This document shows positions 7,733-14,350 of a stretch of 21,940 nt of DNA, piece by piece. How positions within the stretch are numbered: the first letter of the stretch is position 1; each line of letters starts with the position of its first letter. The stretch comes from Prevotella merdae. Its GTDB lineage: Bacteria > Bacteroidota > Bacteroidia > Bacteroidales > Bacteroidaceae. The stretch spans positions 911,897-933,836 of the forward strand of contig NZ_LT985324.1 in the NCBI RefSeq assembly GCF_900290275.1, read 5' to 3'. Under the pieces are notes generated by a model, which was not told the origin of the DNA, made no database searches, and worked only from the letters and a program-made list of their open reading frames with translations. Made by a program: the position numbers and the translations under genes.

Positions 7733-7779
7733 AAAAGCAGATTGCATTAAACATTATGTCGGTTTTGCAATCTGCTTTT
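7733..7779 (-). terminator. Terminator of the IS transposase gene
   Basis: A perfect 14-bp stem (AAAAGCAGATTGCA at 7733-7746, complement at 7766-7779) is followed on the - strand by a T-rich run (TTTTTTATTT). It lies about 85 bases after the transposase stop codon and inside the IS, so it would also limit transcription leaving the IS toward the TonB-dependent receptor gene. Confidence 0.8.
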
Positions 7780-7864
7780 AATTTGCTTTGATATGGTCTA
7801 ATATACAGCCTTATAGAGGATGTAGGGCACTTATGTCACAAGTGTATAATTCTTCTAATTATTC

Positions 7865-9313
7865 TTAGCTTAGTCTCAATATTCTTTTGATATTTACGGC
7901 AAATATTGTCATTGCACCTTGCATTTGCATACAATCTAGCCCATACGACAATGCCTTATCATAGCCGTATACCTGTTTTAACTCCGAATTTTTTGCCTCT
8001 ATCTTGTATCTCTGGCGGGCTATTTCTTTAAATTCTTGTGTCTTCTGAAACTCCAGTTGTCTTTTATGTTCTCCTTTCTTGATAGGTACACTATAGGTCT
8101 TGCTTTTAGCTCCATCCTTGTAGCATCCGTTTCTTCGTGAGCAAGTCTTGCATTTATCCACATCAAAGAAATAAGTCATGGATTGATTCCAGTTCCTATT
8201 CTTTCCCATTATTACTTTTCTGATTGCCATATGGCCAGCAGGACAAACAAACATGCCTGCATCCTTGTTGTAATCAAAATTGTCTTCACTCTTTCTAAAT
8301 CCACTACTAATAGACGGATGTAATTTGGACACCAAACGAAATCCCCTCTCTTCATCTTCTGCCAGTTTGAGGTTCTTGCAGCCAGAATATGCGGTATCAC
8401 CAACAACCGTGTCAACCTCCATTCCGTTCTTTCTGCTTTGCTCAACAAGCTCTTCCAACTGAGGCCCGTCACCCTTCTCGCCAGATGTGACTGTGGCAGC
8501 AGTTATGATACGCTCATCACTCATTGCGATGTGAGTCTTGTAACCGAAGAACGACGTGTCTTCTGTCTTATGCCCAACACGTGCGTCTGTATCCTTTGAG
8601 GTTGTATAGTGGTCTTCTATGTCCGCAAGCGTCTCCTTTAGCATATTTAGTCGCTGTTTTACTGCGGGCACTTCCGAAAGGCAGGAATCCGAGGTGATAT
8701 GATTTAGAAGGTCCTTGGTATAATCCAACTCATGAACAAGGTCATCGTCTTCATTCTTAGCCGGAAGTGTTTCCTTTATATTATCATCCATGGCATAAAG
8801 CGCCTTGCGGAGTTGCTTCGAACGGAGTTTCAGTATCTCAACTGGTGAATACGGATTTGACCTGGCTTTTGTATGAGTCGAATCTACAATAATAGTCTTT
8901 GATGTGATGATTCCTTTCTCTATTGCTATCTCTACAGTTTTTTTGATAAGCAGGTTCATAAGATCCGTGTCTTTCAGGCGTAATCTGCGAAACTTACAAA
9001 GACTGCTTGGATTGATAACGCCTTCCTCAGGAGTCATATCAAGAAAATACTTAAACGACATGTCATAACGGGAACGCTCTACAACATCCACGTCAGATAT
9101 ATCGTATATTGTCTTCAATAGAAGATATTTGAACATACGAATGGGCGATTCAGCTGTACGGCCGTTATCAGGACAATATTTATTGACCAGTTCCTGATAG
9201 ACAAAGCTGAAGTCTATCAGGTTATTAATACGGCGGAGAAGGTTGTCCTGGGGGACGACTATATCATAAAGTGAGCTATATTCACTGAGTGGAAGTTGTT
9301 GTTGTGACAGCAT
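7865..9313 (-). CDS. IS1182-family DDE transposase
   Basis: A 482-aa transposase. The N-terminal helical domain (about 20-115) holds FVYQELVNKYCPDNGRTAESPIR-type residues typical of the DUF772 segment. The catalytic DDE triad is best placed at D144 (IIVDSTHTKA), D306 (VVGDTAYSG) and E439 (YKIEAKNSELK). A zinc-binding-like cluster lies at C357, C388, C391 and C397, inside the C-terminal DDE_Tnp_1_6-like segment. The length is normal and there is no frameshift. The start ATG has AAGG seven bases upstream. Expression looks restrained by the structures in front of it. The catalytic assignments come from motif position and not from an alignment. Confidence 0.93.
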   Translation of the reverse strand: MLSQQQLPLSEYSSLYDIVVPQDNLLRRINNLIDFSFVYQELVNKYCPDNGRTAESPIRMFKYLLLKTIYDISDVDVVERSRYDMSFKYFLDMTPEEGVINPSSLCKFRRLRLKDTDLMNLLIKKTVEIAIEKGIITSKTIIVDSTHTKARSNPYSPVEILKLRSKQLRKALYAMDDNIKETLPAKNEDDDLVHELDYTKDLLNHITSDSCLSEVPAVKQRLNMLKETLADIEDHYTTSKDTDARVGHKTEDTSFFGYKTHIAMSDERIITAATVTSGEKGDGPQLEELVEQSRKNGMEVDTVVGDTAYSGCKNLKLAEDEERGFRLVSKLHPSISSGFRKSEDNFDYNKDAGMFVCPAGHMAIRKVIMGKNRNWNQSMTYFFDVDKCKTCSRRNGCYKDGAKSKTYSVPIKKGEHKRQLEFQKTQEFKEIARQRYKIEAKNSELKQVYGYDKALSYGLDCMQMQGAMTIFAVNIKRILRLS

Positions 9314-9315
9314 AA

Positions 9316-9344
9316 GTACCTTGGATTTTATTCCTTAAAGGTAC
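9316..9344 (-). promoter_or_regulatory. Inverted repeat that can mask the transposase ribosome-binding site
   Basis: On the - strand GTACCTT (9344 to 9338) is complementary to AAGGTAC (9322 to 9316), and the latter contains the AAGG just before the transposase ATG. The upstream arm overlaps the predicted -7 box, so transcripts begun at the IS promoter would lack it, while read-through transcripts would contain both arms and hide the ribosome-binding site. Confidence 0.55.
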
Positions 9345-9367
9345 AAAAAAATCTGCACATAGCCAAA
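9336..9367 (-). promoter_or_regulatory. Candidate transposase promoter
   Basis: On the - strand TTTG (9367 to 9364), a 20-base spacer and TACCTTTA (9343 to 9336) fit the Bacteroidota consensus except for the last base of the -7 box. Transcription would start near 9330-9333, giving a leader of under 20 bases. The -33 box is in the loop of the upstream hairpin. Confidence 0.5.
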
Positions 9368-9380
9368 TTATGTGCAGATT
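9343..9380 (-). terminator. Insulating terminator inside the IS, upstream of the transposase
   Basis: A perfect 12-bp stem (AATCTGCACATA at 9350-9361, complement at 9369-9380) is followed on the - strand by seven Ts. It faces transcription entering the IS from the rprX-rprY side and would stop it before the transposase gene. Confidence 0.75.
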
Positions 9381-9422
9381 ATAATTGATAAATATATCGC
9401 AAGGGACTTTTTCAGTGCCCTC

Positions 9423-9443
9423 TTCGGAGACCGTACCTCCTAC
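9423..9443. repeat. Right target-site duplication copy and distal end of the split palindrome
   Basis: TTCGGAGAC (9423-9431) repeats the sequence at 7671-7679. The next 12 bases (CGTACCTCCTAC, 9432-9443) complete the right arm of the palindrome whose left arm is at 7593-7620. Confidence 0.88.
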
Positions 9444-9454
9444 TTTGGTTTTAC

Positions 9455-9501
9455 AAAAAAAGGGTGTGCATTCTTGTGTAGAAACATCGAATGCACACCC
9501 T
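9455..9501 (-). terminator. Intrinsic terminator of the rprX-rprY unit
   Basis: A perfect 13-bp stem (AGGGTGTGCATTC at 9461-9473, complement at 9489-9501) is followed on the - strand by TTTTTTTG. It lies 27 bases after the rprY stop codon. Confidence 0.88.
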
Positions 9502-9527
9502 CGTGTAATGGGGAGATATTATTGTTT

Positions 9528-10226
9528 TTAATCATCCTCAGGAGTTATAAGCTTGTAGCCCTTGCCGTGGATATTGATAATCTCAATCTGGTCGTCGTCC
9601 TTAAGGTGCTTGCGCAACTTTGTAATGTAAACGTCCATAGAGCGGGCGTTAAAGTAATTGTCGTCAATCCAGATTGTCTTTAGGGCAAAGTCGCGCTGAA
9701 GAATCTCGTTGGCATGGCTGCAAAGCAAAGCCAGGAGCTCGTTCTCCTTAGTGGTAAGCTTGGTCTGCTTCTCGCCAATAGACAGCAGCTGCTTCTGGGT
9801 GTCGAATGTAAAGCGGCCGATGTGGTAAATAGAGCTTTCCTTGTTCTTCTTGCCACGAACGCGACGAAGAATAGCCTCAATACGGAATACAAGCTCCTCC
9901 ATTGAGAAAGGCTTTGTGATATAGTCGTCGGCACCAATCTTGAAACCTTCAAGAATATCCTCCTTTAGTGTCTTGGCAGTAAGGAATATGATAGGAATCT
10001 CTGCATTAGCCTGGCGAATTTCCTGAGCAAGGGTGAATCCGTCCTTCTTAGGCATCATAACATCAAGCACGCAGATATCGAACTTAGTCTTCATAAATGC
10101 TTTGTAGCCAGCCTCGCCATCAGGGCAGAGTTCTGCCGAATAGCCTTTAGCCTGCAAATATTCGCGAAGAAGCATACCGAGATTCTCGTCGTCCTCGCAG
10201 AGCAAAATTTTCAAATTCTCATCCAT
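9528..10226 (-). CDS. rprY: OmpR-family response regulator, RprY-like
   Basis: A 232-aa DNA-binding response regulator. The receiver domain (about 5-120) has the acidic pocket E11/D12/D13, the phosphorylation site D55 (VLDVMMPKKDG), T83 and K105. The C-terminal winged helix (about 130-228) has RSMDVYITKLRKHLK as the recognition helix and GKGYKL in the wing. It would be phosphorylated by the RprX-like kinase encoded just upstream. In Bacteroides fragilis the RprXY pair was found through its effect on tetracycline-resistance gene control, and RprY in Porphyromonas has been linked to oxidative stress; targets here are unknown. It is the second gene of the unit, 74 bases after rprX, and is followed by a strong terminator. 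Confidence 0.88.
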   Translation of the reverse strand: MDENLKILLCEDDENLGMLLREYLQAKGYSAELCPDGEAGYKAFMKTKFDICVLDVMMPKKDGFTLAQEIRQANAEIPIIFLTAKTLKEDILEGFKIGADDYITKPFSMEELVFRIEAILRRVRGKKNKESSIYHIGRFTFDTQKQLLSIGEKQTKLTTKENELLALLCSHANEILQRDFALKTIWIDDNYFNARSMDVYITKLRKHLKDDDQIEIINIHGKGYKLITPEDD

Positions 10227-10300
10227 AGTTGTAATGTTTTATTTGTTATTATTTTTTTTCTTGTTGATATGTCATTTAGACGTTTGTTGTGGCAAATGGT

Positions 10301-11860
10301 TTAATCCTTGATTACCGGAAGTTTGATTGTAAACTTGGTGCCCTTGCCCAGCTCGCTCTCTATAGAGATGTCGCCATGGTGCAGCATAACAATCTTCTTG
10401 ACGTATGCCAGACCCAGACCAAAGCCCTTTACATCATGTCGGTTGCCTGTATGTACGCGATAGAACTTGTCGAACACCTTCTTAAGATTGTCCTTCTTAA
10501 GTCCAAGACCCGTATCGCGAACCGAGAGATACAGATGCTCGTCGTCGTTCCATGTGCGCAGGTAGATGTCCACCGGTTGGTCGGGCTTGCGATACTTTAC
10601 GGCATTGTCGAGCAAGTTGTTTATTACGTTCTGGAAATGCATCTCGTCTACGTATATTGTCGAGTCGATAGCCTCGATCTCCGTATAAATCTTGCCTCCG
10701 GTATGCTCGACACGCAGGGTGAACGAGTTGGCAATATTCTCTACCATCTCGTTCAGGTCGAGACGTTTCTTTTTGAATACAGCCTTCTTTCTGTCGAACA
10801 TCGACATCTGCAGAACCTTTTCTACAAGGAATCGCAGACGTTTTGACTCGTCGTTTATCACCTGTCCAAGATGTTTCATCATCGTTGGGCTCTTGGTAAC
10901 GCTCTCGTCGTTCATCATCTGTGCTGCAAGCGAGATGCTGGCGATAGGAGTCTTGAGCTCGTGCGTCATATTGTTGATAAAGTCGTTCTTTATCTCGGTA
11001 TAGCGCTTCTGTCTGAAGATTATAAATATTGTAAAGATGAAGGTAACGAGCAACACGATGGTGAAAGCTACCGACGGAATCATAAACCTTACTGACGAGA
11101 AGATATAGGCGCTCATGTCGGGAAAATGAATCTTTACTACACCCATCTTCGATTGTGGGTCGTTGCGAAAGAGAACCTGCGAATAGGTGAACTCCTCGCC
11201 CTCGTCCGAATACTCTGGACAACGATATACCTCTCTGCCATCCTGTGTGCATACTGTGAAGTGGTAGGGTATGTTGATGCCGTTGTTCATCAATTCGGCC
11301 TTGAGGTCTTGATCGAGCAGCTTGAAGTTGACACGTTCCTTCAAAGGCTTGTCGGAAGCCGAGTAGAGAATGGAGTAGACCACCTCGTCGAGCAAAGCTT
11401 TCTGGTAGATGTAGCGGTTCTTAACAATCTCCTGAAGCGACTTTGATGCCTCGCTAATCGAGTTCTTGTCGGTATGAAGTATCATAGCCTTGGGCATTTG
11501 CGAGGGCTTGGTGGTTATGGTCTTCAGCTCGAACGACGAGTAGATAGTTCCGTCCTTGCCCGTAACCGAGTATTGATGCGACTGCTGTATGCTGCCGTCC
11601 AACTTGCCTGTGCGTGTGCCAAGCGAGTCCTTCTTGAAGGCTCGGCGTTCTGTCTCGTTTACATCCTTCTCAAGATAACGCAAGGTCTCGTTGAGCTCCA
11701 GATTGCGCGAGGCTTGATAAAGGGCGCGGTTGACCGATTCGTCGAACTGCTCCTTCTTCATGTCCACCATCTCTTGGATATATTTCAGTTGCAAGAACAA
11801 GAGGGCCAGAAACGAGAACCCCATTATTGATGCAATAGTCCAAATCGTTCTTTTCTTCAT
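10301..11860 (-). CDS. rprX: Membrane sensor histidine kinase, RprX-like
   Basis: A 519-aa inner-membrane kinase. Two membrane segments (about 6-26 and 258-282) enclose a periplasmic sensor region of about 230 residues that holds only two cysteines, C204 and C214. The H-box NMTHELKTPI places the phosphorylated histidine at H300. The ATPase domain shows NNLLDNAVKYR, DTGLGL and GFGLGLAYVKKI. There is no HAMP domain between the second membrane segment and the H-box. It should phosphorylate the RprY-like regulator encoded 74 bases downstream. A TATCTTTG (11926 to 11919) upstream is a likely -7 box. Assignment to RprX rests on the pairing and the overall similarity I recognise. Confidence 0.88.
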   Translation of the reverse strand: MKKRTIWTIASIMGFSFLALLFLQLKYIQEMVDMKKEQFDESVNRALYQASRNLELNETLRYLEKDVNETERRAFKKDSLGTRTGKLDGSIQQSHQYSVTGKDGTIYSSFELKTITTKPSQMPKAMILHTDKNSISEASKSLQEIVKNRYIYQKALLDEVVYSILYSASDKPLKERVNFKLLDQDLKAELMNNGINIPYHFTVCTQDGREVYRCPEYSDEGEEFTYSQVLFRNDPQSKMGVVKIHFPDMSAYIFSSVRFMIPSVAFTIVLLVTFIFTIFIIFRQKRYTEIKNDFINNMTHELKTPIASISLAAQMMNDESVTKSPTMMKHLGQVINDESKRLRFLVEKVLQMSMFDRKKAVFKKKRLDLNEMVENIANSFTLRVEHTGGKIYTEIEAIDSTIYVDEMHFQNVINNLLDNAVKYRKPDQPVDIYLRTWNDDEHLYLSVRDTGLGLKKDNLKKVFDKFYRVHTGNRHDVKGFGLGLAYVKKIVMLHHGDISIESELGKGTKFTIKLPVIKD

Positions 11861-11918
11861 ATAATGAATTTGTTTTATTAATTGTCGCGGACAAAATTGT
11901 TTTGTTTATTGTCGATGG

Positions 11919-11953
11919 CAAAGATAGTTTAAAAGCTTGAAAGAAAAAACAAA
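11919..11953 (-). promoter_or_regulatory. Candidate promoter of rprX-rprY
   Basis: TATCTTTG on the - strand (11926 to 11919) is an exact -7 consensus about 60 bases before the rprX ATG. The nearest TTTG (11953 to 11950) is 23 bases upstream, a little farther than usual, so the -33 part is doubtful. Confidence 0.5.
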
Positions 11954-11997
11954 TGCATTAACAATTAAGTGCTAATTCTTAATTATTAACTATAAAT

Positions 11998-12033
11998 AAG
12001 GCTTATAATTGCTGTTTTGCAACTATAAGCCTT
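11998..12033 (-). terminator. Probable terminator after the ftsK-lolA-DUF5687 unit
   Basis: A 15-bp stem with one wobble or mismatch (AAGGCTTATAATTGC at 11998-12012, complement at 12019-12033) lies about 67 bases after the DUF5687 stop codon. The downstream - strand sequence is A/T-rich without a clean T run, so it is weaker than the other terminators here. Confidence 0.55.
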
Positions 12034-12099
12034 AGGAAATATGATACTTATAAAGAAATAAGCCTGTTGAGAAATAGTATGCTTATGGCGAAATGGGTA

Positions 12100-13623
12100 T
12101 CAACGTGAGGCTGCGAAGCCTTCCAAATTGATGTATTTGCGCTTCATAATACGCTTGTAGACGTTGCGCAACCATATTTTATGGGTGAGAATGCATACTA
12201 CACCTATTATTAATAATATGGTGTAGGCTGTGTTGCTGCTGAAGTAGGCTTGCAGAAAGCCTACCAAAATATTAGGCACTATGAACACAACTGCCATTAT
12301 AACGGTCTGGATGTAGTTGCCGTCGAGTCCGCCCTTGCTTGTAAGCTTCTCGTTAAGGGGAATTGCCTGCTTACTGTATACGGCTGTCTGGAAGAACATG
12401 AGATACTGGAATCCCATTGTGAACACCATAAAGCTAAACAGCATATAGATAGACCACTTGCCCGATATTACCACGGGCAACATAAGCACGAACGGCAGCA
12501 ACAACAGACCGGAATAGAACACGTACTTGGCTTGCAAAAGCGTTAGTATCTTTTCTTTATGCACAAGCAGTCCGTAGATATAGTTGCCCTCATAGCCCAT
12601 GCCTCTTACAAGGATGTTGGCTCCAAGGAGGATAAAGTTGTACAGACCCCAGAACGTGGTCGTGCCGCTGGAATCGTACATATCTGTAAAGATAATTATA
12701 GTGCTAATAGCCAGTACGGCCACGATGCCTGTGAAGAATGCCTTGCGCGGATTCTTGTTGCGCATAAGCAGCTTTACCTCGAGCTGAAGGAATGTGCCTA
12801 TCTCGCCATAGCGCTCAAGAAAGCTGTAGTTGTTGATTTTCTTCAACGTGGTCTTCTTCTCCGATCGCATAAGCTCGCGCATTACAAAGACAAGTTGCAG
12901 CTTGCGGTTTACGGCCACAAGCAAGGCCAGGAACACAAGGGCAAGGATAAGAGGAATAGGGGAGTGGAGCCCGATGAGTTCGCCTGTATACGAGTAGAAA
13001 TTGGCAAACTGGTCTAATCCTGCATCGCTTCCAACATACATCGGCATGGCCAACAAGGCGTAGACGCCTGCCGGCAACAGCCACCATAGATACGAGTCGT
13101 TGACAAGTGTGCGGGCTATTGAATACCATTGGCTATTGGCAAGCACCATTATGATGACAAACACTATGGCAAGGAACGAGGTGAGCAAGCCATAGCTGAA
13201 TATCATCGACATCAGGATGTACGGCAATACAAACGTAAGCCATATCAGATTGCCCCAGTTGAACAGAGACGAGAATACAAAAGCGTCGATACAGGCATAG
13301 CGCGAGAGAGGCAACAGCAGGTAGGGGCGCACAATCTGGGATGGTGTCTGCTGAGCCAAGAAGCGCATACCAAAATCGAGCAACAGTATAAACGGCAGCA
13401 ACACGCACAATAGCTCGACCGATGTTGTAGAGCGAGACTCGTTGGCTATCATCGCAAACGGGATGGATAGACCTATAAGATAAACCACGCACAAAGCCAT
13501 TGACACGTATATCATGGCCTTGGCAAACTTGTTCTGTACAGAGCTGTAGCTGCGACTGTCGGCAAGACGACGATGACGTATAAGCGTCTTCAACGTCTCT
13601 ATAAAACTAAGGTGAGACTGCAT
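12100..13623 (-). CDS. DUF5687 multi-pass membrane protein, ABC-permease-like
   Basis: A 507-aa integral membrane protein with about ten to twelve hydrophobic segments, starting near residues 38-58 and ending near 465-482, and a cytoplasmic stretch around 245-285 (RSEKKTTLKKINNYSFLERYGEIGTF). The pattern fits DUF5687, a Bacteroidota family resembling export-type ABC permeases. No ATP-binding subunit is encoded on either side, which is unusual if it is a transporter part; the partner may be elsewhere. The start codon lies 15 bases after the lolA-like stop codon, so it is the last gene of the ftsK-lolA unit. Substrate and function are unknown. Confidence 0.78.
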   Translation of the reverse strand: MQSHLSFIETLKTLIRHRRLADSRSYSSVQNKFAKAMIYVSMALCVVYLIGLSIPFAMIANESRSTTSVELLCVLLPFILLLDFGMRFLAQQTPSQIVRPYLLLPLSRYACIDAFVFSSLFNWGNLIWLTFVLPYILMSMIFSYGLLTSFLAIVFVIIMVLANSQWYSIARTLVNDSYLWWLLPAGVYALLAMPMYVGSDAGLDQFANFYSYTGELIGLHSPIPLILALVFLALLVAVNRKLQLVFVMRELMRSEKKTTLKKINNYSFLERYGEIGTFLQLEVKLLMRNKNPRKAFFTGIVAVLAISTIIIFTDMYDSSGTTTFWGLYNFILLGANILVRGMGYEGNYIYGLLVHKEKILTLLQAKYVFYSGLLLLPFVLMLPVVISGKWSIYMLFSFMVFTMGFQYLMFFQTAVYSKQAIPLNEKLTSKGGLDGNYIQTVIMAVVFIVPNILVGFLQAYFSSNTAYTILLIIGVVCILTHKIWLRNVYKRIMKRKYINLEGFAASR

Positions 13624-13638
13624 AAATAGATGTGGTTG

Positions 13639-14262
13639 TTAGCGGAGGTCGATAACCTCGGCCGAGGGATAATCCTTGGAGTTGAAGACAAACGCGCTAT
13701 TGGGCTGGTTCTTGGCGGCAAACTTGCTTATGCTAATGGTGTACCACTTGTTGCCATGCTTCATCTTAACCATAGAAGGCACGTATGTCTTACTGTTTAC
13801 GGTAATGTACATCTCCTGGATGCTTAGCTTGCGGTTCTGAGCCACAAGATGCACATGGTTGTTTGAGCCCGAAGCCTGTGTGGCAAGTTTGTATCCACTT
13901 TTGTATATATTAATAAATGTGTAAGGATTCATCATCTGCTGCTGGGCTGCGGTAGGCGTGCTTACGTTCACCTCGTTGTTCTTGCGCATGTACGTCCATT
14001 GGGTCTTGCCGTCGAACCACACAATGGCCTGTTGGGTGCGGGCGTTAAACTTGCGTCCCTTAACAGCTATAGTACCTGATATGGTTCCGGTAGAAGCGCT
14101 CGACATAGTGAACGAAGCGCTTGCTCCGCCCGCACGTCCGACCACCTTGGCTGTCTTGCCGAGTATGGCGCGGGCCTTAGCCGCATTATTCTGTGCCATT
14201 GCCGTTGTGCCACAAACGAAGAGAATTGCGACAAACAACATTTTAAACAATCTGTGTTTCAT
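13639..14262 (-). CDS. LolA-like outer-membrane lipoprotein carrier
   Basis: A 207-aa periplasmic protein. The signal peptide is MKHRLFKMLFVAILFVCGTT with cleavage expected after AMA, before QNNAA. The mature part is beta-rich and fits the LolA-like fold: SASFTMSS near the N-terminus, KFNARTQQAIVWFDGKTQW in the middle and FVFNSKDYPSAEVIDLR at the end. LolA carries lipoproteins across the periplasm to the outer membrane. The ATG at 14262 is chosen because the longer frame would begin at a TTG (14289) and add nine polar residues before the signal peptide. It follows ftsK by 88 bases, a gene order I associate with Bacteroidales. The family is fairly sure; a true LolA role is inference. Confidence 0.8.
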   Translation of the reverse strand: MKHRLFKMLFVAILFVCGTTAMAQNNAAKARAILGKTAKVVGRAGGASASFTMSSASTGTISGTIAVKGRKFNARTQQAIVWFDGKTQWTYMRKNNEVNVSTPTAAQQQMMNPYTFINIYKSGYKLATQASGSNNHVHLVAQNRKLSIQEMYITVNSKTYVPSMVKMKHGNKWYTISISKFAAKNQPNSAFVFNSKDYPSAEVIDLR

Positions 14263-14350
14263 GTTTTTAATGTTTTTTTGAATGTTCAAGTGTATGTTTT
14301 ACTACTCTAATTTATCCTGTTATTTTTTTCTATACCAACCTTATTGGAGC

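Larger units (their letters stand above)
7680..9422 (-). mobile_element. Complete IS1182-type insertion sequence, 1743 bp
   Basis: The ends are perfect 17-bp inverted repeats (GAGGGCACTGAAAAAGT at 7680-7696, its complement at 9406-9422) flanked by a 9-bp direct repeat. Inside are one intact transposase gene on the - strand, a terminator after it (7733-7779) and a hairpin with promoter in front of it (9336-9380). Perfect ends, an exact target duplication and an open reading frame without stops point to a recent insertion that may still be able to move. The insertion point is inside the right arm of a palindrome. The family call comes from the transposase; I could not compare it with a reference list. 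Confidence 0.93.

Noticed and set aside
7566..7781. 71-aa + strand ORF across the left IS border
   Set aside because: It crosses the palindrome, target duplication and inverted repeat, which are non-coding structures, and has no protein-like features.
7593..9443. The palindrome as a MITE or as terminal repeats of a larger transposon containing the IS
   Set aside because: The arms fit together perfectly once the IS and one duplication copy are removed, and no target duplication flanks the outer ends, so it is a pre-existing palindrome and not transposon ends.
14263..14289. Longer start (TTG) for the LolA-like gene
   Set aside because: It adds nine polar residues before a standard signal peptide; the ATG at 14262 fits better.
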